A stretch of 64,000 bases of DNA, taken from contig NZ_SMDS01000019.1 of assembly GCF_013753875.1 (NCBI RefSeq), positions 186,001-250,000 on the forward strand, read 5' to 3'. Positions 1-9,795 of this stretch are shown here, in pieces. Under the pieces are notes generated by a model. The model ran no database searches. It was not told where the DNA came from and saw only the letters and a list, made by a program, of their open reading frames with translations. How positions within the stretch are numbered: the first letter of the stretch is position 1; each line of letters begins with the position of its first letter. Both the position numbers and the translations under genes were made by a program. This DNA is from Candidatus Pantoea persica (GTDB lineage: Bacteria; Pseudomonadota; Gammaproteobacteria; Enterobacterales; Enterobacteriaceae).

Positions 1-298
1 CGTACTGACGAATGGCGCCGACAGGCAGGCCGAGAAAGGCGCGCACGTGCAGCGCGAACTCTGAGAGATCCTAGGAAATCAGCGTGACCATGCCGGTGTC
101 GTGCGGGCGTGGCGACACTTCGCTGAAGATCACCTCATCGCCGTAGACAAACAGCCCGACGCCGAACAGGCCGTAGCCGCCCAGCGCTTTCACCACCTCG
201 CCGGCAATCGCCTGCGCGCGCTGCAGCGCCAGCTCGCCCGAGCCTAACAGCATGACGCGCGTCGCGGCCGGACACAGCGCAGTTCCAAGAGTCGTCAT
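1..298 (-). pseudogene. purT: purT remnant, formate-dependent GAR transformylase
   Basis: Remnant of PurT, the ATP-grasp enzyme that formylates glycinamide ribonucleotide with formate in purine synthesis. Reading leftwards from 298, about 23 residues match the PurT N-terminus ([11 protein letters not shown]). They then join in frame to the C-terminal part ([20 protein letters not shown]), so about 220 internal residues are missing. An amber codon at 71-73 replaces the Gln that normally follows MVTLIS; beyond it the frame remains recognisable (DLSEFALHVRAFLG) until the window edge. Two independent lesions make loss of function certain. The 75-residue open frame that remains is not a meaningful enzyme. 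The real 3' end lies outside the window. Confidence 0.93.
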
Positions 299-357
299 AA
301 TTTCACCTGTGAGTCAAAACGCGCGCAGTATACGCGCCGCCATTGAGCGCAGCATTC

Positions 358-616
358 ATGAAGCGGGCTACGGCCAAGCAGGCGGAGGCGCTGATCCCGA
401 AGGCGATGAACCGTCCGCTCGATCCCGGCTAGCTGGCGGCGGACGTGAAAAATAAGGAGGAGGCCCTAGAGCTCAATTCTTCTTAGCTGCGCCGCGGTGG
501 ATGTCGATCACTTTATGAAGCGCAGCTACCTTAACGCGCTGAAGATCCCGCAGGACGTGCGCGACGGCATCGACGGCGACCTGCGCGCGCAAAAAGCGCA
601 GCTTCCCGCTGACTAG
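358..616 (+). pseudogene. yebE: yebE remnant, DUF533 inner-membrane protein
   Basis: Decayed C-terminal part of YebE, a DUF533/TerB-like protein of unknown role. From 358 the frame reads KRATAKQAEALIPKAMNRPL, then meets an amber at 430-432. After a frameshift near 480 the family C-terminus resumes ([17 protein letters not shown] ... [10 protein letters not shown]) and ends at the stop at 614-616. The N-terminal half with the membrane segment is absent. Its position between purT and ptrB matches the E. coli order, which supports the identification. Upstream bases 299-357 show no remaining coding signal. Confidence 0.85.
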
Positions 617-715
617 CGCCTCTGCGGCCGCCGCGCGCGGCCGCAATAACAAGGCGTCACGCACAAAAATTTGGCTTCCCCGCGACCTGATGCCACCCTT
701 AAGTAAACAGATAAC

Positions 716-2791
716 ATGGAGACACAGCATGCAGGCCCCCATCGCGAAAAAAATCCGCGGCACATGCCCCTTCACGGCGACACGCGGGTAGACAATTATT
801 ACTGGCTGCGCGACGATAAGCGCGAAAATGATGTGCTGGACTATCTGCGCGACGAAAATAACTACGGCAAGCAGATCATGGCGACGCAGCAGCCGCTGCA
901 GAACCAGCTGTTAAAAGACATAGTTGGTCGCCTGCCGCCGCAGGATCACTCAGTGCCCTATGTGCACAACGGCTATCACTACCAGAGCCGCTATGAGAGT
1001 GGCAATAAGTATGCCGCCTACTATCGCCAGCCGGCCGACTGCGCCGTAACCGACGAGTGGATGCTGCTGTTCGACGCTAACCAACGCGCGTCGCACAGCG
1101 AGTTCTATACCATGGGCTCGCTGAATATCAGCCCCGACAACAAGGTAATGGCGCTGGCGGAAGATTTTCTGTCGCGGCGGCAGTACGGCATCCGCTTCCG
1201 CTGCCGGGTGCAGGGAAGCTGGTATCCAGAGGTGTAGAACAACGCCTCGTCGAGCATCGACTGGGCCAATGACTCGCGCACGCTCTACTACGTGCGCAAG
1301 CGTGAGCAGACGCTGCTGCTCTATCAGGTGTGGCGCCACGAGCTGGGCACGCCGCGAAGCGACGACCAGCTGGTGTATGAAGAAAAGGATGACACCTATC
1401 ACCTTAGCGTGCACAAAACCACGTCCGATCACTTTATTCTCATCGCGCTGTTCAGCACCAACAGCAGCGAAATCTAGCTGATCGACGCCGGTATCCCCGA
1501 CGCGCAGCCGCAGGTTTTCCTGCCGCGCCGGAAAGATCATGAATACAGCCTAGATCACTATCAGCACCAGTTTTATATCCGCTCCAACCGCGAGGGGAAA
1601 AACTTCGGCCTCTACCGCACGCGCTGGCTGGACGAGTCACGCTGGGAGACGCTAATTGCGCCGCTCGACCATGTGGTGATAGAGGTTTTTCAGCTGTTTC
1701 GCGACAGACTGGTGGTCGAGGAGCGCCAGCGCGGCCTTACCAGCCTGCGGCAAATTCACTGGCAAACCGGCGAAGATACTGGTATCGCCTTCGACGATCC
1801 CACCTATGTCACCTGGCTGGCGTTCAATCCTACGCCGGAGACCAGCAAGCTGCGCTAAGGCTATGGCTCCATGACCACGCCGACTACGCTGTTCGAGCTT
1901 GATATGGACACAGGCGAGCGGCGCATCCTGAAGCAGAGCGCGGTCGGCGATTTTGATCCGGACGACTACAAAAGCGAACACCACTGGATAACGGTGCGCG
2001 ACGGCACCGAGGTGCCGGTGTCGTTAGTCTATCACCGCCAGCACTATCAGCCCGACAAAAATCCTATGCTGGTTTACGGCTAGGCGCCTACGGCAGCAAT
2101 ATGGAGGAGGATTTTAGCGTCAGCCGCCTGAGCCTGCTGGAACGCGGCTTTATCTATGCGCTTGTCAACGTGCGCGGCGGCGGCGAGCTGGGGCAGCGCT
2201 GGTATGACGGCGGTCGGCTGTTTAACAAGATGAACAGCTTTACCGACTTTATCGACGTGACCCAGGCGCTGGTGAAAAAAGGCTTTGGCCAGCCCGATCG
2301 TTTCTATGCCATGGGCGGCAGCGCGGGCGGCCTGCTGATGGGCGCGGTGGTCAATCAATATGGCGCCGACGCTTTACCACAGCGTGGTGGCACAGGTGCC
2401 GTTTGTCGACGTGCTCACTACGATGCTGGATGAGTCTATTCCGCTGACCACCGGCGAGTATGACGAGTGAGGCAACCCCAACGACGCCGACTATTACGGC
2501 TATATGCGCCAGTATAGCCCTTACGATAACGTCAAAGCGAAGGCCTGCCCGCCCATGCTGGTGACCACCGGCCTGCACTATTCCCAGGTGCAGTACTGGG
2601 AACCAGTGAAGTGGGTGGCGAAGCTGCGGGCGATGAAGACCGACAACAACTTGCTGATGCTCTGCACGGATATGGAAGCCGGGCACGGCAGCAAATCGGG
2701 ACGCTAAAAATCCTACGAAGGGATTGCCATGGAGCTGACCTTTCTGATCGTGCTGGCGCAGGGCAGCCTGCTGCCGCAGCGTGACTACTGA
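716..2791 (+). pseudogene. ptrB: ptrB, oligopeptidase B (protease II), multiply interrupted
   Basis: Full-length relic of oligopeptidase B, a cytoplasmic prolyl-oligopeptidase-family serine peptidase cleaving after basic residues. Collinear similarity runs from [15 protein letters not shown] at the N-terminus to the end. In-frame stops occur at 1235-1237, 1475-1477 and 2081-2083 (amber), 1856-1858 and 2705-2707 (ochre) and 2468-2470 (opal, replacing Trp), and the frame shifts near 2085 and 2370. The nucleophile motif GGSAGG survives near 2314-2331 and the His motif GHGSKSGR near 2682-2705. The catalytic Asp of the usual [12 protein letters not shown] block is Tyr here. The 3' end overlaps the end of convergent exoX by 7 bases. 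Confidence 0.95.
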
Positions 2792-3459
2792 TCGTCGCTG
2801 AGGTACTTGCGCAGCGCCTGCCGCAGCGGGGGGCGTAGGTCGCGCACGTTCTCCAGCACCCAGCGCAGATAGCGCGGGTCCTTGCGCGCGATGGCCGCCA
2901 CGGTCTGGCCGCAGTATTTGCCGAACGGCAGCACGTCGCCGACGACGGCGCTCGCAGCGGGCTGGCAGCGCAGCGCCATCTGCGCCGCATCCCAGCCGGA
3001 GGTCTCCATGATGCGGATCAGCAGCGCGGCGGTGACGTAGCAGTCGTAGAGGGCGCGGTGGGCATGCAGATCGGCAGGCGGCGTCACCTCCAGCTTCAGG
3101 CTGTGGCGCAGCGCCTGGTTGCCGTACTTAATGCCCGGCCAGAGCTGGCGCGACAGCATCATGGTGCAGATCCAGCTGCCGTGCATTTCCGGCAGCATGC
3201 GTCGGTCGAAGCTGGCGTTGTGAGCGACATAGAAGGCGCTGCCGTGATAGCGGCCGATAGCCTCTTCAATGGTCGGTTTGCCGACCACCATCGCTTCGGT
3301 GATGCGGTGAACCGCCATCGCCTGACGGCTGATAGGGCGATCCGGCAGAATAAGATCGCTCATTGGATTGACGATCTGTCCGTCGATCACGTCGACCGAC
3401 GCCACCTCCACCACACCGCCCTGCAGACAGCAGGTTTCAGTATCGATTACTCGTAGCAT
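2785..3459 (-). CDS. exoX: Exodeoxyribonuclease X
   Basis: Intact 224-residue DnaQ-superfamily 3'-5' exonuclease acting on single- and double-stranded DNA in mismatch repair and UV survival. All DEDDh motifs are visible: ExoI D6-T-E8, ExoII HNASFDRR with D85, and ExoIII H134-R-A-L-Y-D139. Length is close to the E. coli protein (220). The start ATG lies only 3 bases from the holE stop on the same strand, suggesting a holE-exoX transcription unit. Its stop, a UAG, overlaps the tail of decayed ptrB. It shows no lesion although both neighbours on the far side are dead. Confidence 0.95.
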   Translation of the reverse strand: MLRVIDTETCCLQGGVVEVASVDVIDGQIVNPMSDLILPDRPISRQAMAVHRITEAMVVGKPTIEEAIGRYHGSAFYVAHNASFDRRMLPEMHGSWICTMMLSRQLWPGIKYGNQALRHSLKLEVTPPADLHAHRALYDCYVTAALLIRIMETSGWDAAQMALRCQPAASAVVGDVLPFGKYCGQTVAAIARKDPRYLRWVLENVRDLRPPLRQALRKYLSDDQ

Positions 3460-3462
3460 GGC

Positions 3463-3693
3463 TTACTTCTGTTTCGGTTCGTAGGGCAGGCGCGAGAAAG
3501 AGAGCGACGCCTGGCGATAGTGCATCAGGCGCTGGCGAAACCAGTCGCGCAGCGCGGCCGGCTGTTCTTTCTCAACCATCTCAGCCACGACCGGCATGTT
3601 GTAGCGCTCTTTGAACGCCACGCCCGCCGCGGCCAGTTCAACGTTAACTTTATCTTTCTCTTCCTGAGAAAGCAGGGCGAGGTTTTGACTCAT
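3463..3693 (-). CDS. holE: DNA polymerase III theta subunit
   Basis: Intact 76-residue HolE, the small accessory subunit of the Pol III core that binds and stabilises the epsilon proofreading subunit. The family signature [20 protein letters not shown] is fully conserved, and the C-terminus ([10 protein letters not shown]) matches E. coli. I chose the ATG at 3691-3693 because an AGGAG motif sits 8 bases upstream. A longer in-frame start 60 bases further up would add an unrelated extension. It is followed directly by exoX on the same strand, so the two are probably co-transcribed. Confidence 0.95.
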   Translation of the reverse strand: MSQNLALLSQEEKDKVNVELAAAGVAFKERYNMPVVAEMVEKEQPAALRDWFRQRLMHYRQASLSFSRLPYEPKQK

Positions 3694-3845
3694 GGGGATC
3701 TCCTGAAGACAGGGGGCAAAAATAATGCTTATCCCTGCCGGGATCAAGGGCAAAGGATAGCATTGCTGGCCCTCGACACCTTATACGCCTCGGCGTATCC
3801 TTGCGCCACGTTTGCCGCTTTGGCTGCAGCTAAGAGGATGATCCT

Positions 3846-4195
3846 GTGCAGATAAAAACCATGTTGGCTGGCGCTGCGGTGGTCCGTTAGCACCTTGGCG
3901 CTGGCGCATGCCTATCTCGCGCGTCTGAACCGGCCGACAAGGCGGTCGCCGTTGCGCCGCAGGCGCTGACGCTGACCTTTACGGAAGATATTGAGCTAGC
4001 CTTCAGCGGCGTCATGCTGCTTGACGGCCAGCAGAAGACGGTTGCCAGCGGCAAGTCGCAGCGCGACACCGGGCAGCCTAATCGTCTGACCGTGCCCCTG
4101 CAGGCGCCGCTGCGCCCGGGCGATTACTATGTCAGGTGGCATGTGCTCTCCGTGGATGGCCATAAGCCCGCAGCTATCGCTTTAGCGTGAAGTAA
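3846..4195 (+). pseudogene. yobA: copC/yobA, periplasmic CopC-domain protein, broken
   Basis: Relic of YobA, a small periplasmic CopC-like copper-binding protein. A GTG start at 3846 opens a signal-peptide-like segment that stops at an amber, 3888-3890. Further frameshifts follow before the CopC core resumes (TLTFTEDIELAFSGVMLLDG) and the end (HVLSVDGHKP ... FSVK) reaches the stop at 4193-4195. The export signal and the mature domain are therefore in different frames. It precedes the copD relic by 3 bases, as in the E. coli yobA-yebZ-yebY order. Confidence 0.9.
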
Positions 4196-4198
4196 GCG

Positions 4199-4932
4199 GT
4201 GGAGACGCTGTGGATCCTGCTGGCGGGCTGCGCCTTCTACACCGCGCTGCTAGCGCCGGTACGCTACCGTGCTGCGCTGGCGCAGCGGCTAAAGAGCATG
4301 ATGAGCGCCGCCCTCTGGCTGGTGCCGCTCAGCGCGCTTCTGATGCTGACAACGCAGCACGGTAGCGTACCGGTGGCGGCTGACGTAACCTCGACGACGG
4401 CGAGATGTGGCTGGCACTGCTGCTCGGCGTGCTGCTGCAGCTCGGCACCATGGCGCTGACCGGACACGCCGCGATGCGCGACGGCGCCGCGGGCGCGCTG
4501 CAGCAGCTTAATCAGTTGCTGCATCTGACGGGCGCCGCCTTTTGGGCTGGCGGGCTGCCGCTGCTGATGCGCGAGGCGCGGCGCATCGTGTGGCGCAGCG
4601 ACACTATCCGTAGCATGATGCGTTTTTCCCGCTACGGTCATCTGGCCGTGGCATTGACGCTGCTCACCGGCCTGATCAATATGCTGCTGATCGCCGGCTG
4701 GCCCGCTCAGTGTCGCCTGAACCTGTATGCTGTGTTGCTGGCAGCCAAGGTGGCGCTGGTGGTGCTGATGGTCAGCGTCGCGCTGTTTAATCGCTACGTG
4801 CTGGTGCCGCGCTTTCGCCTGGCGGGCAAGGGCGCGCAGCACTATTTTATCCGCATGACGCAGCTTGAGCTGCTGCTGGTGTGTGGAGTGGTTGGCTTGG
4901 TCAGCGTCTTCGACACTCTGTCGCCGGCCTGA
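4199..4932 (+). pseudogene. yebZ: copD/yebZ, CopD-family inner-membrane protein, broken
   Basis: Relic of YebZ, a multi-pass CopD-family membrane protein associated with copper handling. Roughly the first 100 residues expected of the family are missing or unrecognisable. The segment from the GTG at 4199 reads LLAGCAFYTALLAPVRY and then loses frame near 4390. From 4405 the second half is clean: ALTGHAAMRDGAAGALQQLN, then LLTGLINMLLIAGW and a final helix ending SVFDTLSPA. Several transmembrane helices survive but not the complete fold. It sits between broken yobA and intact yebY. Confidence 0.9.
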
Positions 4933-4973
4933 GTTTGACCCGTTTTGACTGAGTAAAAAAAAGGTAGGCTATT

Positions 4974-5318
4974 TTGCTGAAGAAAGTGATCCCCGCAATG
5001 CTGTTGTTATCGCTCGGCGGCCAGGCAATGGCGGCGCAGATTATCACCGTTAGCCGTTTCGAAGTCGGCAAGGCGGTTTGGCCGTTCAGCTGTGAAGAAG
5101 TGATGCTGATCTGCGAAAAGGATGGCTCGCTGTTCGCCATCAACCCCAGCACGCTGATACAGTATTCCCTTAATGACAAAGCCGAAGCGCGGGTTAAGTC
5201 GGGCCAGGTTAACGCCCATCCTATCTCGGTAATTCAGGCAGAGGATAAGGCGCATCCGGGACAGATGATGAGCCTGCAGCCGATTATCGAGCGAACCCAG
5301 GCGCTATGCGGCAAATAG
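4974..5318 (+). CDS. yebY: YebY, periplasmic DUF2511 protein
   Basis: Intact 114-residue YebY homologue, one residue longer than in E. coli. The TTG start at 4974 follows an AGGT element by about 7 bases. The first 20 residues form a signal peptide (hydrophobic LLLSLGG core, AMA-A cleavage). The mature part carries the family pattern IITVSRFEVGK, FAINPSTLIQYSLND and LQPIIERTQALC. Two cysteines (EEVMLIC and the C-terminal one) could form a disulfide. Role unproven; the yobA-yebZ-yebY cluster is linked to copper. Its survival while both partners are dead implies a separate role, or that decay has not reached it. Confidence 0.88.
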   Translation: MLKKVIPAMLLLSLGGQAMAAQIITVSRFEVGKAVWPFSCEEVMLICEKDGSLFAINPSTLIQYSLNDKAEARVKSGQVNAHPISVIQAEDKAHPGQMMSLQPIIERTQALCGK

Positions 5319-5447
5319 CGCTTATTTCGTGCTGCGCTTGCTCCTTTTCGTCGATGATTCTGCCGTCAGGATCACAAACTGATCCTAATAATCTCCTGCT
5401 CGGGGCCGTTCGCTGGCTTTTCCACCAATGTGGACTAACCTTAAGTT

Positions 5448-5549
5448 GTAAGGCGACATCGCCTTCATTAAATGCCAACCTTTAGCGCACGGCTCTACAA
5501 GAGCCATTTCCCTGAACCGAATACAGGAATCGTGTTCGGTCCTTTTTTG
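5448..5549 (+). ncRNA. sdsR: SdsR (RyeB) small RNA
   Basis: Strong match to SdsR, the sigma-S-dependent, Hfq-binding small RNA encoded next to yebY in enterobacteria. Recognisable blocks are the 5' GTAAGGCG start, AATGCCAAC, TTTAGCGCACGGCTC, AAGAGCCATTTCCCTG, and the terminator hairpin ACCGAA...TTCGGT followed by a T-tract (about 5516-5549). The 5' end at 5448 is placed by alignment with the known RNA. CTAACCTTAA just upstream (about 5435-5444) could be the sigma-S minus-10. Known SdsR targets include ompD and mutS mRNAs, neither in this window. Confidence 0.9.
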
Positions 5550-6325
5550 CACTGCGGATTAACAGCGGCGGCGCGAGAGATCAGCGGCGCCTTATCCTGT
5601 CGAACCACGCTATGCCGCAGAAGTTTGCGCTTTTAGCCAATAGATAAAATGGAAAGCAGTCTCCGTAACTCCTGCTGATAATGGGCAGCGAGCATCCGCC
5701 AGCGTAAAACCCGCCTCACCCAGTCGAAACGCAGTGCTTTTCCGCGCCTGCTTTATCCCATCGCGGGGTTAAATCCGTCGGGCATGGCTAGTTATTTAAT
5801 GCCGGCTTATACCGCGCCGTGGCGCATAATAAGACTCAAAGCAACGCAAATTTACCGCGGTGAAGGGCGGGATAATATATTACTGCCATCTTTAGCTGTT
5901 AATTTTCTATGACCGTTGTGTAGCGAGGCTGTTATCAATCACCACGCCCGTCTGTTCAGTGAAAATTAAACTGACGCAGCAGCAGGCCCGGCTATTTCCG
6001 ATGACGCAGGGCGCTTTTCATTTTTTAGCCCGACCCAGTTTCAGCTTTGATCCGGCGCCGCCACGGCGGCCACCGTTAAGCCTGACGGAGGTGTCCGTTA
6101 TTAGGAAACGCCTGATAAAAATAGCTTTGCGCCAGCAATATTCGCTGGCCCTGAGTCTGTTATAAGAGGTTATTCGCCTGTCTGCTAGGCCGGATGGCAT
6201 TAACCTTTATCGTCTCTGTCAGCGTTGCGCTAATGGCCTGTAAGATTTTGCTACTTTTTTGTTTTTGTGCTGCCGCCGATCTGCTAACGTAAGGCGGTCA
6301 CAACGTAGCGCAGGCAGCAAAACCC
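5550..6325. other. 776-base stretch with no recognisable gene
   Basis: In E. coli this side of SdsR carries pphA, yebW, yebV and rsmF. None is recognisable here. A minus-strand frame around 5640-5760 reads like protein (RLGEAGFTLADARCPLSAG) but I cannot name it. A plus-strand frame at 5959-6165 has no homology I recognise. T-rich sequence near 6250-6270 may hold the promoter of the glycosyltransferase relic downstream. Best read as eroded former coding DNA. Confidence 0.5.
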
Positions 6326-7137
6326 ATGATTTATGAGTGTTTTTTATATTATGACGAAGACATGCTTCTTGAACTGTGTATTGACACGCTTTATGACCAT
6401 GTCGATAAGTTTGTCATCGTTGAATCGCTGTATACCTTTACCGGCAAACGCCGCGACAAACTCTGTTTCGATATCGAAACATTCGGCCGCTTTCGCGACA
6501 AAATTATCTATGTGGTCAACGACGCCGTGCCCAGAATTCATCAGCATGAATTCCAGTCGAACAGTTCGCTGGTAAAGGCGGGCGAATCCGATCCCTGGGA
6601 GAACGAAACCGTTGCCCATAACGCCATTATGCGGGGATTAACCGAGGCGCGAGACAACGACATTATTATCGTCTCCGATGTCGACGAGATCCCGCGTCCT
6701 GAGGTCCTTAAGCAGTTCCGCGCGCGCCATCTGTGCACCGCGCTTTACCAGAATTTCTATAACTTCAAATTCAAAGTGCAGGTGTTGAATGAAGATGGTT
6801 CGGCGCGGTTGTGCAAGCTGCCCAAAACGAACACCTTCAGGCATCTAAAGGCTTTTTTCAGGGGCAGCCTGAGCTGCTGCGCAACGTGAAGCGCAAAGGC
6901 ACGCCGATACGCGATAGCTGGTGGCGCTGGAAGTTGCTGAAGCTGCGCATGCGCATCGTAAACGATGCCGGCTGGCATTTCTCCTGGGTGATGGACGATG
7001 AGCGCATCAGCGAAAAGATGGCGACGATTTCTCATACCGAACACAATCTGCCGACGTTCAACAATCCGGATCATATCCGGCGCTGCGTAGAGCATAACGT
7101 CGATATCTGGAACCGCCCGCGTAAAATGGTGGATCGG
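6326..7137 (+). pseudogene. Family 17 glycosyltransferase, frameshifted and truncated
   Basis: Relic of a GT17-type glycosyltransferase (family of beta-1,4-N-acetylglucosaminyltransferases). The N-terminal block MIYECFLYYDEDMLLELCID is typical, as are VDKFVIVESLYTFTGK and IIIVSDVDEIPRPEVLKQF, which carries the acidic metal-binding motif. The frame is lost around a run of six T at 6853-6858; the sequence then resumes as ELLRNVKRKGTPIRDSWWRW and GWHFSWVMDDERISEKM. It ends abruptly near 7137, where DNA encoding the tail of letB on the other strand begins, so its 3' end was lost in a deletion. Acceptor unknown; a cell-surface glycan is the usual role. Confidence 0.85.
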
Positions 7138-8358
7138 CATGCCCGCAGACAGCTTGCTGGCGTCAAAAAAGGTGTGCAGGATAATCTGGCTGCCGACCGC
7201 GCGCGCCGCCTTCCGCCCAGAATACGCTCTCGCTGGTCAGCAGCTTGCGGTAGGCCGGTTTGATGTGCACGGCGATATCGAACGCGTTGGCGCGCGGCGT
7301 TACGTCGACGATTTCGCCCACCTCATAACAGCACCACCGAGTGTTAGCCGTCAGCGTCAGGGTGGTGGAAGGGCGATCGCCGATAATGCCTTCCTCCGCC
7401 TTTTCCGCGTCGGCGTAGAGCGGATAGCGCGCTTTCGCCGCGCCCTGGTCGCCCGACTCCAGGCGGATGACGCCATCGACCCATTCGCGCGTGCTGGCGC
7501 CCAGCACCTTCATGCCGTCGAGACCGAACTTCACGTCGAGGCGGCTGTTGACGATAAACTTGCTGTCGTCGTGCACCAGATTGCGGTAGCCCGGCTCGAT
7601 CGCCGTGACGAAAACAATGCCGCTTTCCGTTAGCTCGTGCGAGATGATCTGACCGATTTGCATGCCGTGCAGCATCACCGGCTGGTCGGCGTCAATGCCG
7701 TAGCTCTCCGGCGCGGTGAGCTTCACCGTCAGCACGTTAGGCTTCTGCAGCAGCTACTCTCTGGCGGGCAGCACCACGAAGTGATCCTGCGGCTCGCCGT
7801 CGCTTGGCACCAGCTCCAGCGTATTGCCGGTGAGCAGGCTGCTGAGGTTTGTGTCGGTCAGGCTCACTTTCGGGCTGCACATCTCAATAACGCGGTACTT
7901 CGGCTAGGTTGTCCTGCGGCACGAAGCTTTCGCGCGGCTTGCCGCTACCCGGCATCATGCCGATATAGTTATCCGCCCACCAGCGTATCGAGTCCCGACA
8001 CCGCCGCCAGCGACGTCTTCGACGTCACCAGCCAGAACTGGGTGTTCTCGCGCAGCGCCTCTTTCATGTCGCTCTTGATGCTGGCCTTGATCTGAATTGT
8101 GCGCTAGTCGTCGCTCAGATTGATGCCCTGCACGGTGCCGACCTCCACCCCCTGATAGAGGATCGGCGTGCGTCCCGGCACGATGCCGTCCGCCGATAGG
8201 AAGTTGATGGTGATCACCGTGCCGCGCTCTTCGTAGTTGTTCTAGAGCAGCCAGCCGGCGATCAGCATGGCGATCACCGGCAGTAGCCAGAATGGAGAAA
8301 CCTTTCGCTTGTTGCGCAGCGTCGCGTTAGTCGATGTAGTCGGCGTTTCCTTGTTGCA
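7131..8358 (-). pseudogene. letB: letB/yebT, MCE-domain lipid-transport protein, collapsed
   Basis: Relic of LetB (YebT), the periplasm-spanning tube of seven stacked MCE domains that carries lipids between membranes with LetA. Normal length is about 880 residues; about 400 remain. Visible in order are the transmembrane anchor ([20 protein letters not shown]), MCE1 (SADGIVPGRTP), an in-frame jump at QPKYR to mid MCE3 (SLTDTNLSSLLTG), MCE4 (LTAPESYGIDADQPVMLHG), MCE5 to SVFWAEGGA, then a jump to MCE6 (ILHTFFDASKLSAGMP). The rest is lost at the join with the glycosyltransferase relic. At least three ambers and a frameshift near 7970 add to the damage, and no in-frame start codon remains. Confidence 0.93.
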
Positions 8359-9557
8359 TGTGCATCCCAAAGCAGGCGGCTGTCGAGCCACTCAACGGCC
8401 ATGATGGTCAGGATCACCATCGCGCCAAAGTAGAAGGCGGCGGGTCTCATGGTAAAAGCCAGCAGCTGATCGCGATTGACCAGCGACATGGTTAATGAAA
8501 TAACAAAGAGATCGAGCATTGACCAGCAGCCAACCTAGGTCACCACCCGCAGCAGGCGGATTCGGGTTTTCAGCCCCTGCTCGCAGCGGAAGTGAATGCT
8601 CAGCAGTAGGGTCAGCATCACCAGCACTTTGGTGAAGGGCACCAGAATGCTGGCAATAAACACCACCGCCGCCACCGGAATATTGCCGGAGGCGAGGCTG
8701 AGAATGCCGGGGCAAATTGTGTCCTCGCGCCGGAAGCCGTTGAGGTAGACCACCGAGATGGGCAGCAGATTGGCGGGGATCAGCAGCACAATCGGGGCGA
8801 TCAGCGCCGCTCAGGATTTTTGCAGGCTGTGGCGGCGGCGATAGTCGAGCGGGGCGTATGGCAGCGCGGGCAGCGGCCGCGTGCATCCGGCAGGCCGGTG
8901 TTGGACAGTTAAGGCAGACCTGCAGCTGCGCACGGGGGGCGCCGTACTGCTTCTGCGGATAGAAATGCTCCCACGGCTGCTCAACATTAAGGTGGATAGC
9001 GTCAGCAGGCTCAGCACCGTCAGCGTCAGGTAGGCGACCAGCCCGTAGCCGATCTCCAGCGAGGCGTAATCTTACACCTTGATTGAGGCCACGGCGATGC
9101 CGACCAGGTAGATATCGAGCATCACCCACTCTTTGACCTTTTCCAGCATCAGCAGCACTGGCCGCAAATTCATGCCGAGCCGGTGGCCGATGCCCGCCAC
9201 CAGCGCGGCCGGCGCGCCGATGGTGCAGAACGCCACCATCTAGGCGGTCAGCACGTTGCCCTGTTCCGCCATCTGGATCACGCCGCCCAGCATGCTGGCG
9301 TTAATGCGCATGCCGAGCAGGCGAATATCCACCAGCGGCAGGGTAAAGGCAAAGGGCGTCAGCACCAGAAGGGTGGCCGCCATGGCCATCAGGCGCGTCA
9401 TCGACCAGTCGCGCCCGCTGATAATTTGCGCATGGCAGCGCGGGCAATAGGCAGACTGGTGCGATTTCACATCCGGTAAGGGAAAAGGGTATCGCATTGC
9501 GGGCAACGCTGATAACGTGCGTGGGGCAATGGCTGGCTGATGGCGTGAATTTTTCAT
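8327..9557 (-). pseudogene. letA: letA/yebS, inner-membrane partner of LetB, broken
   Basis: Relic of LetA (YebS), the PqiA-type inner-membrane partner of LetB. The N-terminal zinc-ribbon-like CPRCHAQ motif and transmembrane blocks are readable (MTRLMAMAATLLVLTPFAF, then [20 protein letters not shown]). It is interrupted by an amber at 9241-9243, an ochre near 9072, an amber replacing Trp near 8536, and frameshifts between 8800 and 9000. Its C-terminus [14 protein letters not shown] is recognisable in a shifted frame, ending at 8327. In this family the end of letA overlaps the start of letB, so an indel near 8360 probably damaged both. Confidence 0.93.
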
Positions 9558-9795
9558 AGGGTGATGCTGTTTTCGCCCGGATGGTTGTTACTGTGACCGG
9601 CTGTGTCGTAGGGAAAGAACAAAGAACGTTGTCACGTTTCAGGCACGCCCGCAAGAACCCACGCTTTCGATCCACAAAAATCCAAGATTACAGCAACTAA
9701 CGCTATGATTCACCTTGTTGTAGCAGCGGATATTTAGTGCTTATGTTAACGGGCGGTTACAAAGACCGCTCTTTGTTAATGGTAATGGTTAAACA

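Noticed and set aside
716..2791. Possible stop-codon reassignment, because many conserved genes contain in-frame UAG
   Set aside because: UAA and UGA also occur in the same relics, frameshifts and deletions accompany them, and exoX, yebY, yeaY and minC use UAG as their true stop.
5959..6165. 68-codon open frame in the empty stretch before the glycosyltransferase
   Set aside because: No recognisable family, no convincing ribosome-binding site, Pro/Arg/Leu-rich composition typical of chance frames.
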